The position numbers and the translations under genes are program-made. The notes under the pieces are model-generated. The model ran no database searches. It had not been told where the DNA came from and saw nothing but the letters and a program-made list of their open reading frames with translations. 64,000 nt of DNA from Rhizophagus irregularis (Eukaryota > Glomeromycota > Glomeromycetes > Glomerales > Glomeraceae). Where the stretch lies: assembly GCF_026210795.1 (NCBI RefSeq), contig NC_089456.1, positions 250,501 to 314,500 of the forward strand, in the 5' to 3' direction. This document shows, in pieces, positions 49,754-60,499 of the stretch (positions within the stretch are counted from its first letter, which is position 1; each line of letters begins with the position of its first letter).

Positions 49754-50668
49754 ATAATAAGCAGAAATTGCATTAAAAAATTCTGTTGTATGTCAGATAG
49801 CAGTACTGGGTTAATGAAAACTTGTCCATCATAAAATGACTCTTCAATACTTAAGAGAACTTTGCAAATAAAAATAACAGAAGAAGTCAATGATAATTTA
49901 ATGAAATCGTGATCACATGCAACCAAATTAGCTTTTTTTAGAACCATGGATTTTTTGTTACGAACTCCAGTAGAAGTAGCCACTCCCTCACCAATAGGAA
50001 CCTTGTATTTGTCATCTGCACAAATTAATGGCAAATTCCCGCAAATAGTAAAACAAACATATACAATAATGAGAATCAGGATGTTCTTTCTGAAGAAGTA
50101 TTTGAATTTGAAATTTGATATTGAATCAACCAGTATAATGGATTGCACTAGCTGCAATAGGATTAGTAGGAGAAAATTATAATCTAATCCATTCTTCACA
50201 GGGAATTTGAATTTCATTAGGAAGTGGAGTAGAAAAACTGACATAGCCAAAGACATATACAAAATATCATGGTGATAATGATCATCAACTGCAAGTATTT
50301 TCTAAGTTAAAATTTTAGTAAATTAAATAAAAAATGTGGATTAGAATTGGTAAATATGAAAAATAAGATAAATAAAATTAAATTTATCTTATCTCATTGA
50401 AAAAACCAGCCATTTCATCCCAAAATGCATTGAATGTAGATCCTTTAAATCTATTATTAATGTGAAGATCAACTATAATAGACGGGTCCTCTAAGGCTAG
50501 CATAATACGCAAATGGTTTTCAATATCTTTACTAATTACATCATTTGTAACTGCTGCATCACCGGTAAGATCATAATAAAGAGTACGTAAAACTGCTGGA
50601 GTAACTTGTTTAATGAAAGAATACTATAATTTGATTTTGTTAATTAAAATTGGTATTTTTAATATTAC

Positions 50669-50976
50669 AGCAAATTGCAAAATTGTAAGACCACCCTATG
50701 ATTTTCAATTTGAAAATTTGATATTTTGAATTTTTCAAGAATTAGTAAAAAAGCAAGTTTAAATACCTATTTTGGTAATAACTTTAACTCCTTAAAATTA
50801 ATATAGATTTTAAAGTAATTTATTTATATTGAATCATATGATATATTTCTATTTTTATTTAAGGAGTTGAATAAACAGGTTTTTAACTTGATTTTTTACT
50901 GGTTTTTGAAAATTCAAAATATCAAATTTTCAAATTAAAAAATCATATGATGGTCTTACAATTTTGCAATCTGCTG
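50669..50976. mobile_element. palindromic MITE, CAGCAAATTGC ends, 308 bp
   Basis: The left CAGCAAATTGCAAAATTGTA pairs with the right TACAATTTTGCAATCTGCTG. TA flanks lie at 50667-50668 and 50977-50978. Both arms extend into TTTGAAAATTTGATATTTTG and beyond. It is an uninterrupted copy of the element at 59403-60486. Confidence 0.9.
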
Positions 50977-52670
50977 TAATGTAAAAATATGAAAATTATA
51001 AAAAAATTACCTTATGAAGAGCATTTTTTCACATTTGTCGTGTGTAAAATTTAAGTAAAAGCTTTTATAAGCTAGCCATTATTTGCACTAATTTAGTCTC
51101 ATCTCAGTCATTAAAACAAGAAGGAACTTTCCAAATATAGTTTAATGTTCCAAGATAGTTGTCTTAGTGATACAAATTGCAATTCTTTAATATATGTATG
51201 TAAATTAACATATTCATAATCTTCTTTACTTCTTAAAAATTCTGATAATTCACCATATCTTTCCATATGCATGGTACTATTAATTGTATAGACCTTGAGA
51301 TCAACAGTTGGATCTCGAGCTGTGATGAATTTCTTGCATCCGCTCATTTGCTATATTAAGATAATGTGAATATTTTTTGACAACTTGAATTAATTCTAAT
51401 ACCTCCTGAATAATTAATTCCCAAACTTTACTGCAAGCCCAAGGTTGTATTACTGAAATTGATAATGATTGGACAAGTTCTTCCAGTTTGGCATGTGACA
51501 ATTTTTCTTTTTTGTGTTTACCATGATGATAGAATTGGTTATAAGTGGTATTTTGTTTGTATAATGAGAGTTCTTGAAATAAAACTGGAAGATGAAGTGA
51601 ACAGAAAATTGCAATATTCTGGACATTTTCTGGATGCTGGGTCTGAATACTTCTAGACATTTTCTGGACATTTTCTAGAAAATAAAAATTTTCCAACATC
51701 CAGAATATTGCAATATTCTGGACAAATAAACATTTTCTAAATGTTTTTAGCTATAATTTCTGGACATTCTTTTTTTATAGGATTATCCAAATGTGGATTG
51801 ATATACCAAATTAATGCTGCCAGTCGCTCAATAAATTTTTTGCCTGCAGTTTCATGCAGATTGGCATTCTATTTGACTTTTCTTTATTGCAATAATCATA
51901 TAATATCATTAAATAGTAAATTATTTTGATTATCTTCTGTTTTTAATAATGGTAAAGAAGGCTGCTATGCAGAGCTTTGCATAATTCGGTTAAATGCATT
52001 AAAATAGGCTGCAGCTGCCAAAGTTGAAGTGTTATCAATTGGTAATTCTTCTTCAACTTGTGTTACAAACTTGATATGTGTATATGCAAATGTAGACATT
52101 AAAGAAAGTTCGTCTTTTAACCCATCTTGAACAAACATTCAGAACGTGCCATCTTTGCTGATATAAACTTCAACCGGATGCAGATAAAACTTCCCAGTAG
52201 CAAGCTGTTCAAAAATATCATTGAAAGTTTTTGAGTTAATATCAACTTTCATTATTTTTGAACTTATCACAATTTTTCATGCTTCTTCTACATGTACAGA
52301 TATAGTGATGTACTACAAAATGTGGCATTTTTTTATTGGATTTGAAAATAAAAGGTCATAAACCTGGAAATTTATAAGGGAAATAGATCTAAAAATACCT
52401 AAAAAATATTCGTGTAAAAAGGTCATTATGGGTAAAAGTAAGGTGGTATTTATGTAATAGTTATTTTTGATTTACATAATAAATGGTAGTTATTTACATA
52501 ATAGGCAAACAATAACATTTTTAATCAAAAATGTAACTTTATTTTTAAAAAAACTTGTTAACTATCACGTGACTTCAAAATATTAAATGATGATGTTAAA
52601 CTATTCTGTTCAGACTAAATAGGAGGGGATTATGTTAAACAGAGTATCCACTTGGTCCAGCCTTACCGCA

Positions 52671-52975
52671 ATTCAGAATAAAATTTACTACAATTCAGAA
52701 TAAAATTTACTACAATTCAGAATAAAATTAACATACTTCAGAATAAAATTTACGGCAATTCAGAATAAAATTAACACAATTCAAAATAAAATTTACTGCA
52801 ATTTAGAATAGAAAATTTATTGCAATTCTGAATAAAATTAATTTATCGTAATTCAGATTAAAATTTACTGCAATTTATCAAAATTTACTATAATTTAGAA
52901 TAAATTTACTGCAATTTGGTAAATATTTTAGATTAAAAATACTAAGCAATTCAGACTAAAATTTATACAATTTGG
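52671..52975. repeat. ~22-25 bp tandem repeat, about 12-14 copies
   Basis: The unit AATTCAGAATAAAATTTACT, usually plus GC or ACA, repeats with increasing drift toward the right. No coding frame. Confidence 0.85.
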
Positions 52976-53074
52976 ATATTCTAATTGGTGTCAATCAGCC
53001 TGCCAATCAATTTATAGCCAATTTGGACTATTTTGATCAGTACCCATTTTCTCTTTCATTTTCATCCCAGGGGA

Positions 53075-54285
53075 GATCTACCCCAGTATCACCAGAAAAT
53101 TTTTTCACCCTCACGTGACTTATGTGATACATAAATTTTAATTGGCTTAATATTTGTTTCACATCTTACCATTTTTTTTACTACTATTTTTTTTATATTT
53201 TGAAAATATTTACATTTATATACTTTTAAATGTTAGAAAAAAATGTAAAAAATTTGAACAGTTATATTATTATATACTTTATAAATAAAATTTATTATAA
53301 ACTTAATTGACCAAAGTGAAAAAAACAAAACATTTCGCGTGTTTAAAATATTACAAAATTGTGAATAACTCCAGATAGATTAATTGTATCTTTATGAAAA
53401 TTGAGATGCAAGTAGTTTCAGCCCCTCTGAACAACTTTCAATTAATAATGGAGGTCAATTACCTTTGTCTAAAGTGCTCAAATTACGCTCTAAAGATAGG
53501 AAATAAAAAAAAATAAAATTCCTAGTTAGTGTTGTTATGAAAAATGCGAATAACTTCAGATAGGCTGACTATACCTTTGTGAAAATTGAGATGCAGGTAG
53601 TTTTTGATCCTTTTAACAACTTTCAATTAATAATAAATGTTCAATTTTCTTTGACTAAAGTGTTCAAATTACGCTCTAAGTTAGAAAATAAAAATCTGCG
53701 TGTTAGTATTGTTATGAAAAATGTAAATAACTCCAGGCAGACTGATTGTACTTTTATGAAAATTGATATACAAGTAGTTTCAGATCCGCTGAACAACTTT
53801 CAATTAATAATGAAGGTCGATTTTCTTTGATCAAATTGCTTAAAATACGCTCTAAATTTATGCAACAGAAAAAATAAAATTTGCAAGTTAGTATCATTAT
53901 GAAAAATGCGAATAACTCATGAAAATTAATATTCAAATAGTTTTAGACCCACTAAATAACTTTTAATTAATAATGAATATCAATTATCTATGACTAAAAT
54001 GTTTAGAATACACTTTGAAGTTAATAAATAAAAAACAAATATGTATTCTAAGACTTTTATTAAAAAAGTTATAAAAAAGCATATTAAAGTTAATATTGTT
54101 AGTTAAAATGTTTAAAAACTGCGAATAGTCAAAGTTTTACAAAGTTTTAATAGTGAAAAAAGAGTGGTGGAAAGGTAGTGGAAAGAGTGAGTGTGGAGGA
54201 TATTATGAGTAAACAATAGTAAAACTGATCGCGTCACATAAGTCACGTGGGGTGAAAAAATTTTCTGGCGATACTGGGAAAGATC
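53075..54285. mobile_element. inverted-repeat element carrying a satellite, 1.2 kb
   Basis: The ends GATCTACCCCAGTATCACC and (reverse) GATCTTTCCCAGTATCGCC continue for about 55 bp, including AGAAAATTTTTTCACCC and CACGTGACTTATGTGA. Flanks CCAGGGGA at 53067-53074 and 54286-54293 are an exact 8-bp direct repeat. There is no transposase. The interior is filled by a ~180-bp tandem repeat. Confidence 0.8.
53350..54010. repeat. ~180-bp tandem repeat inside the 53-kb element
   Basis: Four units start at about 53362, 53548, 53723 and 53908. Shared words are GAATAACTCCAGATAGA, TGAAAATTGAGATGCA, AACAACTTTCAATTAATAAT and CAAATTACGCTCTAA. The last copy is shortened. Open frames here merely follow the repeat. 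Confidence 0.85.
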
Positions 54286-54293
54286 CCAGGGGA

Positions 54294-54762
54294 GAGTGTA
54301 ATCACGTGACTTTAAATTGACTATCATAGCGCAAAAATTTTTTTGTGTTATTCAGAACATTCATGTCTAATAAAACATTTGTAAATTACTAAATATTAAA
54401 AAAAATATATTATTTTCTTACCTTTTGGAACCTAAAAGTTCATCAGGTATAGTTTTTATTTAGACTTAAATATTATATTTTGGAGAAAATATCAAAAGAA
54501 GTTCCAAAAAGGTTGCGAATCGCTTAGTGAAAGTTTAGAATCTCTCTACTGGAAAACATAATATTATTTTTTTAACAAAAAGCATTTTATCATTAATTAA
54601 TTTAATATATTTGTATTCTATAGGTATGTTTTCACATGTCTTTACAAAAATAATAATAAAATAATACATAATTATTCAAACTAAAGTACTTTTGTTCTTG
54701 GGCTTCATATTTTAAATTTTTGCGCCATTGATAGTCTTATTATAAATCACGTGACTACACGC
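54294..54762. other. AT-rich DNA, nothing recognised
   Basis: No gene. It contains ATCACGTGAC at about 54301 and again at about 54746. Confidence 0.45.
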
Positions 54763-55330
54763 TCCTGGTCTTCCAATTCTCAAAATAGGTCACAAGTTTT
54801 CTTCTTCCTTTACTTGTTTAAATAAGCTAGCACCACACTGCATTAAAAAAATTCACTTATTTTACAGTCAATCCATAAAGTTACAATATGACCCAGAAAT
54901 ATATATATAGGGGTCAGGTGATGAAAAAAATTTTTTACTATGAGCTGTACACATTTTTTCAGGGCCAGAATTATGATAATGTCAGTCAGATACTATAAGA
55001 GGAAATAAAATTCTGACCGGCATTATCAGAAATTATCTAAAAAAGGAAAGATTTTCATGATTTTTTTAGTTCAAAATACGCAAACTCAAATCTGAGGGTC
55101 CTGTTACAATTGTCATTTCTTCTGGAACTTTTCACATTACTTTCTTTCTCATAAAGTCCATTTTGCAGGGAACCATCTTACAGGTATACCTCAAAGAGTC
55201 TAATACTTGTGTTAATGTTTAACCCAAAAGCTTAATAGTATAATCCAATGCTATATATGGGATATCATAGACTATAATATTGCAGACTCGCTCTTGCTCC
55301 TCCCAATTCTTCGTATCCAATCAGAGCGTA
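54763..55330 (-). mobile_element. ORF1-only retroelement fragment (copy 4), truncated
   Basis: A diverged internal stretch of the family at 30-34 kb. It covers the region equivalent to the conserved RRM-like part (CTTTACTTGTTT, CAGGGAACCATCTTACAGGT, GCTCTTGCTCCTCCC). Neither end of the element is present. It is split by the hAT MITE at 54888-55102, which leaves a CCATAAAGTTACAAT and TGTCATTTC junction equivalent to the intact copies. Confidence 0.65.
54888..55102. mobile_element. hAT-type MITE copy 2, 215 bp, perfect 8-bp TSD
   Basis: Over 90% similar to 17720-17952 across most of its length. Flanks GTTACAAT at 54880-54887 and 55103-55110 are an exact 8-bp duplication. The right end lacks about 18 bp (the CTTTTATATATATTTCT part), so its terminal repeat is shortened to GGGTCCT. 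The left end reads ATGACCC instead of AGGACCC. Confidence 0.9.
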
Positions 55331-55616
55331 AAAATGCTCTTAATCAAGACTTAATAAAAGTATGTGATGAGCACAATAGCATCAAGCACATATTGCAGGA
55401 ATACAAATAGCCAATCTAAGTATAAACGCAAACTAACAGAATCAAATTTAACTGAGCATAGAAGGAATGTATACAGGCTGATATTATGCTATAAATGCTG
55501 ATACAGAATGTTGGAGCATCAGGCACGAAACTGGCAAAGACAATATAGGATTTCACAAACCCAGGTGCAAGTACAGGCCCAGAATATTTTAAATTTGCAA
55601 CAACAAATATTGGCAT

Positions 55617-56290
55617 TTATTTATTTATTTATTTAATTTTATTTCTTACGAAAGGACGAAATATCATCCAAAATTGGATCCTTTATAAGTTCTATGCCAC
55701 CAGACCTCATCCTTTGATAAAAAGAAAGGCTATACCTAGGTGAAACTATGCCACCTAGTTTAACCCATACACACTGGGTAAAATAAAGGAATCAACTGGG
55801 GCAAGCCCCCTCTAAAACCAAGGGCTTATAGAGTAAAATAAAAAGTAAAAAAATTCTGAATTAGAAAACTAACCATAAATGGGAACTAGCAGACTAATTT
55901 AATTTATGTAATAAAGTAAAAATCTCTGTTAAAACCTGAGGATTTCTTTGCCTTCTTCTGAGAATTTGGATTCTTCAACTGGTTTTCATCTTTAGCAACT
56001 TTGGTCGAGGATTTCTTATCCTTCTACTTAGGTATATTACTATCCAAACTTTGTCCAGTAACTTATTCAGAGTATTTTTAGCCTTCAGCTTGTGCTTTTT
56101 CATCAAGGCAGGAACAGAGTGTTGACACTATTCAGTACTAAGGAAAACTTGTGAAGCATCTACGGCCCTGAGTGTGACCTCCCAATTCTCAAAATTGCCT
56201 ACAAGCTTCCTCTTTCCTTTACTTGTTTGTATGATTTTAAACATACTAGCACTGCATGACAGTCAGCTTACAAGGTAGCCATTGTCATTT
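55617..56290 (-). mobile_element. diverged ORF1-only retroelement 3' fragment (copy 5)
   Basis: It begins at a TTTATTTATTTATTTATTTA run (tail) and continues with ACACACTGGGTAAAATAAAG, GTAATAAAGTAAAAATCTCT and Lys-rich coding-like sequence matching the 3' third of copies 1-3, but more diverged. The 5' part is missing. It may belong to a sister subfamily. Confidence 0.6.
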
Positions 56291-57951
56291 CTCAGAAACA
56301 GTATAAGCCAGATCATGCAAAGATATTATTTGGTGAAGAAAATAGCTCCTACAATATGTTTTCCAGTACTTCCAAGAAAACCGTGTCTCAAGTTAGTAGC
56401 ATAGTTTCTCCAGACTTGCAGGATTATCTAGAATTTCAGAAGAAAATTCTTGAAAGAGTACTAAAGACACCAGCAGATTTACCCTGTGGATATTTCCTAA
56501 ATATCAAAGTGCACTTTCAAGACCCATGACTATTTGAGAGACTTACCTCCTGCCATAGAAAGTATTGCAGTAAAAAAGGATTAGTCTATCTAGCTCATAT
56601 ATTGCGAAACTTGTTAAGAACTTAGATGGAAAATGATTCCCTGAGAAAGCACAAAGATTATGTTTCCATTACGTTAGTTGTCATTCAAACAGACTAACTG
56701 GTTAGCACCTTATATCACAAAAAATACAAACTTATGTCAGCAGGCCAAGAATTCATCAGTCTATGGCAAGACTATGGAGAATGTACATAAGTATCAAGAC
56801 GTCAAGCTTATGAGAATGATCAATGAAAATGATGAAAAGAAATTCCTTTAAAAGAATGTTCATAAGCCTCCTTCAAGTATTCTCGTCAACTTGGCAATAC
56901 ACTTGTTGGTGCACATAGAACCCTGGAATACACTATTAAGAACCATGTCATACACTTTTAAAAAATTTTGAAAAGTTTCATCATACTGTGGCACAAATTT
57001 CCTTTTTAGGCGATCACGTGTAGCTACTTTTGTCGTACACTTATAGTCAGTGAAAAAAAAGCTTTGTCGTATACTTATTTTAGGTGTACACTTTTAACTA
57101 TAATAATTGTTTGGTATTTTTTTGCGATTTTATATATAAAAATGCCAAACTATTATTAGTTCAGCATCTTTTATATTATAATAAATAAGAAAAATTATTA
57201 TTTAATTACATATATATAAAATTTGATAGTTAATATAATGATAATTATAAGTATATTTGGAATTTTATTTAATTATCTTGGATGTACATTTTAGCTAAAT
57301 TTTGATATGAATATTAAACGTTTGTCATACAAAATAAAAAATTTCTTGCTGATGTCGTACATTTGGGCAAAATTTTTTTGTACACTTTGACAATTTCTCA
57401 GACGGAGTTCACTATGTAAAAATTGTTCATATTCAGGGGCCATGTGCACATATGGGAAAGGCTAGTATAACTCTCAATAAACCTATCATCATTAGTGCAT
57501 CTGTCCTTGTCTTTGACCAAGACTATCAGGCTTTTCAAGGATAAGACTTCTGGAAACATTATTACTAAATCCTACCATATTTGTGCAAAGTCATATCTTG
57601 GCAGACAAGTCTACAAAGTCCAAGTATAAGGGAGTCAGCAAGAAGGGTATAAGTGACATGGTCTCAAATACGTACTTTCCTGCATTAGGTGGTTCTCTCC
57701 TTGATGAGCCAGTAGATAATGCAGAAATCTTTAATCCTATGACTCAATGTCTTCTATGCCAAGAACTGAATGTGGGAATGCGTACAAAGAATCATGTAAT
57801 TTCACTAGTTGAATCAGAGAAAAAGGCATTATCCCCAATCGATATGAAGCACTGGATTTGGTTAGATTGTATATCTTCCTTACCATGTATATTCAAGTAT
57901 ATAAGAAACTTCTTGAGTGTGGTACAAGTCATGAGAAAGAAGAAAAAATAG
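56291..57951 (+). pseudogene. unknown coding relic in two parts
   Basis: The first part, about 56306-56530, is open and reads QYKPDHAKILFGEENSSYNM ... SPDLQDYLEFQKKILERVL and CGYFLNIKVHFQDP, then a TGA. The second part, 57583-57951, is a 122-codon frame starting MQSHILADKSTKSKYKGVSK, with CLLCQELNVG and a basic C terminus. Between them, 56940-57420 has GTCGTACACTT/GTCGTATACTT/GTCGTACATTT words and a GATCACGTGTAGCTAC motif, and looks inserted. I recognise no domain. The similar orientation and the break suggest one gene split by an element, but this is a guess. Confidence 0.35.
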
Positions 57952-58016
57952 CTATAAGAACCAGATTACTAGAGAAATATTAGAATAAAAAACACAGAAT
58001 AGTTTAGTGATACTTA

Positions 58017-59400
58017 CAGCAGGACCCCGCTTACTTCTAATAAAGGTCTCTGGGCAAAATTTCAGATTTACTAGTAATTTTACCAACCTTTCTTATCTCA
58101 TAATTTTACCATATATATATAGTGACCTTTTAAAATTATATTAAATTTTACCTTAGATTTTCAGAGATCTAAATTTTTTTAAATATTAAATAAACAAAAT
58201 ATTTTATAATCATTACAATAAATTTTAAAAATTTTTTATTTTTACTAAGTTTAATTCTTATTCTTTAAAGATAAATAACTTTTATTAGTAAAAAAAGTAC
58301 TTTGAATTACAAAAATACTATAAAAAAAATCTTAAAGACACACATCTTTAACTTTACTTCAAAACTATTATTCACTTACTTTCTTTAAAAAAATCTAATT
58401 GATTTTTTTTAAAAAAAAATAAATTCGTAATTGGTATTATTATGAAAAAATGCTCGTACCCCATAAGTATTAATCCAACTGCTATGAAAATATTTATCTA
58501 AATATTTTCGACCTTGCCGAACAACTTTACTTAAGCATGAAAAAGTGATTTCATTTGACCAAAGTGCCCAAATTACGCCCTATAATCACTGATCGGGAAA
58601 ATAAAAAAAAATTAAAAGTGCGAAAATTGCTCGTATTCCGTAAATATTAAACTGATTCTTATGAAAATTAATATTCAGGTAGTTTCGATCTCGCCGAACA
58701 ATATTACTTAAGCTTAAAAAGGTGATTTCATTTGACTAAAATGCCCAAATTACGCTCCGAATTTAATAAACAAAAAACGTAAATTTTAAGTTAATATTAA
58801 AATAAAAAAATGCTCATATGCAATAAATATTACTTCAACTGCTATAAAAATTCAAATATAAGTAGTTCGACCTTATTAAACAACTTTCTTAGATAGTAAA
58901 ATATGATTTGATTTAACCAAAGTACTGAAATTAAATTCTGAAGTTGCTAATTGCTGTACGAATTTTTATATTTTAAAAGCTAATTTTTGTAATAATTTTC
59001 AAAAAGATAGTGCTAATGCAAATAAAATTAAAAATATAAAATGGTTTTTACAAGTATAAAGAAGAGAATAAATTTTTTATTTTGAGAAAAAATTATAAAA
59101 CGTATATTACCAAATATTGTAATAATTGTTGTACAATATTTCAAATTAATATATATAAGGTAAATATTAAATTTTATATACAATTTTACCTTATTATTTA
59201 CCGAAACATTTGTAAACTTATATTTGATTTTACCTTATAAAACCGGAAACCTATTTTAACTTTATCTTACATATCCGGAGACCTTTATTTGTCATATATA
59301 TAATTTTACCTTTATCTATTAAGAGACCTAAAAATTTTTTTTAATATAAATTTTACCTTATATTTTCGGAGACCTCTATTAGAAGTAAGCGGGGTCCTCT
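58017..59400. mobile_element. TA-inserted element carrying a satellite, 1.4 kb
   Basis: The ends CAGCAGGACCCCGCTTACTT and (reverse) AGAGGACCCCGCTTACTTCT continue CTAATAGAGGTCTC, with TA at 58015-58016 and 59401-59402. The interior 58449-58950 holds three ~178-bp repeats. The subterminal AT-rich parts repeat ATTTTACC. No transposase. Confidence 0.85.
58449..58950. repeat. ~178-bp tandem repeat inside the 58-kb element
   Basis: Units begin near 58449, 58625 and 58807 with AAATGCTCGTAC/AATTGCTCGTATTCC/AAATGCTCATATGC. Each contains GCCGAACAACTTTACTTAAG-like and GACCAAAGTGCCCAAATTAC-like blocks. The last two blocks also occur, diverged, in the 53-kb repeat. Confidence 0.8.
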
Positions 59401-59402
59401 TA

Positions 59403-60486
59403 CAGCAGATTGCAAAATTGTAAGACCACCCAATAATTTTTTAATTTGAAAATTTGATATTTTGAATTTTTCAAAAACCAGTAAAAAATCAAATTAAAAA
59501 CCTGTTTATTCAACTCCTTAAATAAAAATAAAAATATATCATATGATTCAATATAAATAAATTACTTTAAAATCTATATTAATTTTAAGGAGTTAAAGTT
59601 ATTACCAAAATAGCATATCCGCCAATTTGCAGAATTTGCCGATCATCAGTTATGTGGTGCAGTACCGATTAAAATTGATCAAAACCCATTCCTATGTAAG
59701 AAAAAATGTCAAAAAATATATAAAAAAACTTTTAAGACCTCTCCCAAAATATTTACCTCTTTAACCTGAAGCCAGTAGAAGGAGTTTCTAGAAAAAAAAG
59801 AAAAAAAATATTATAAAGTTAGTTTATTAAAAAAAACAAAAGAAAAACTTTACAAAATTCAGAATATTTAATGATTTAATGAAAAAAAATTAACTAAAAA
59901 ATAATTAATAATAAATATCAAATAGATTTTAATTAAACAACTAATCAATACATAATCTAAATTTGCTAAAACATCATTATTAATATTTAGAGTTATTTAT
60001 TTATTGAAAAAATTTTTTTTGAATAATTTTGCTTTCTAAATAAATTTTTTTTATAAACTATAAAAAAAAAATAAAAAAACAGCTCCAAGTTGTATCTAAT
60101 ATAAAATAATTACAAATATACTTGCAAAAATTCTCAACTTACTTGATGTAAAAAACTGTTTAAAAAGTTGATGGAGGTTGATGAGGAGTTTAATAGGGAG
60201 TTTAAGAAAGAAAAAAATTTTTTTAACGCTACTTTTTGTTGAAGTAATTTCTTAATATTTGTCATATGATCATGTAGCACAAGTGTGATCATTTTTGCAA
60301 AACTTAATTTACCTAATTTTTATTAAATTATTGTCAAATTCCTTAATTTAGACGAATTTTGTTAATTCCGCAGATTGGCGGATATGGGTATTTAAACTTG
60401 CTTTTTTACTAATTCTTGAAAAATTCAAAATATCAAATTTTCAAATTAAAAATCATAGGGTGGTCTTACAATTTTGCAATCTGCTG
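59403..60486. mobile_element. palindromic MITE interrupted by another element
   Basis: The ends CAGCAGATTGCAAAATTGTA and TACAATTTTGCAATCTGCTG are flanked by TA (59401-59402, 60487-60488). The sequence equals the complement of 50669-50976 except for a 773-bp insertion at 59614-60386. Confidence 0.9.
59614..60386. mobile_element. 773-bp element nested in the 59.4-60.5 kb MITE
   Basis: The ends CATATCCGCCAATTTGCAGA and (reverse) CATATCCGCCAATCTGCGGA are inverted repeats. The empty site in the 50.7-kb copy reads ACCAAAATAGGTATTTAAAC. The filled site reads ATAG-element-GGTATT, so at most one or two bases are duplicated. No open frame of note. Confidence 0.85.
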
Positions 60487-60499
60487 TAAAAAAATAATG

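Larger units (their letters stand above)
46100..52252 (-). pseudogene. DDE-like gene family member, split by a hAT transposon
   Basis: It starts at ATG 52252 (MKVDINSKTFNDIFEQLATG, then FYLHPVEVYISKDGTF). Further pieces are DELSLMSTFAYTHIKFVTQV, RLAALIWYINPHLD (51.8 kb), then 51.3-51.6 kb, and at 50.0 kb ICADDKYKVPIGEGVATSTG with ACDHDFIKLSLTSSVIFI. The hAT element interrupts at 49753/46523. Coding then resumes as HGGPNHQVTYGSVQISL and, after a stop, TNPAKRIMSILNLAL. The order of ...CADDK..., GGPxHxxTYGSV and NPAxRxMSIL resembles DDE-type integrase or transposase proteins. I recall this as a repeated Rhizophagus family. It has many stops. A MITE lies at 50669-50976. Borders are approximate. 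Confidence 0.6.

Noticed and set aside
50669-50976. A possible terminator or attenuator hairpin
   Set aside because: The structure is 308 bp, flanked by TA and present again at 59.4-60.5 kb, so it is a transposable palindrome.
53579-53936. Open frames at 53.6-53.9 kb
   Set aside because: They follow the ~180-bp satellite unit and repeat the same peptide. There is no independent evidence of coding.
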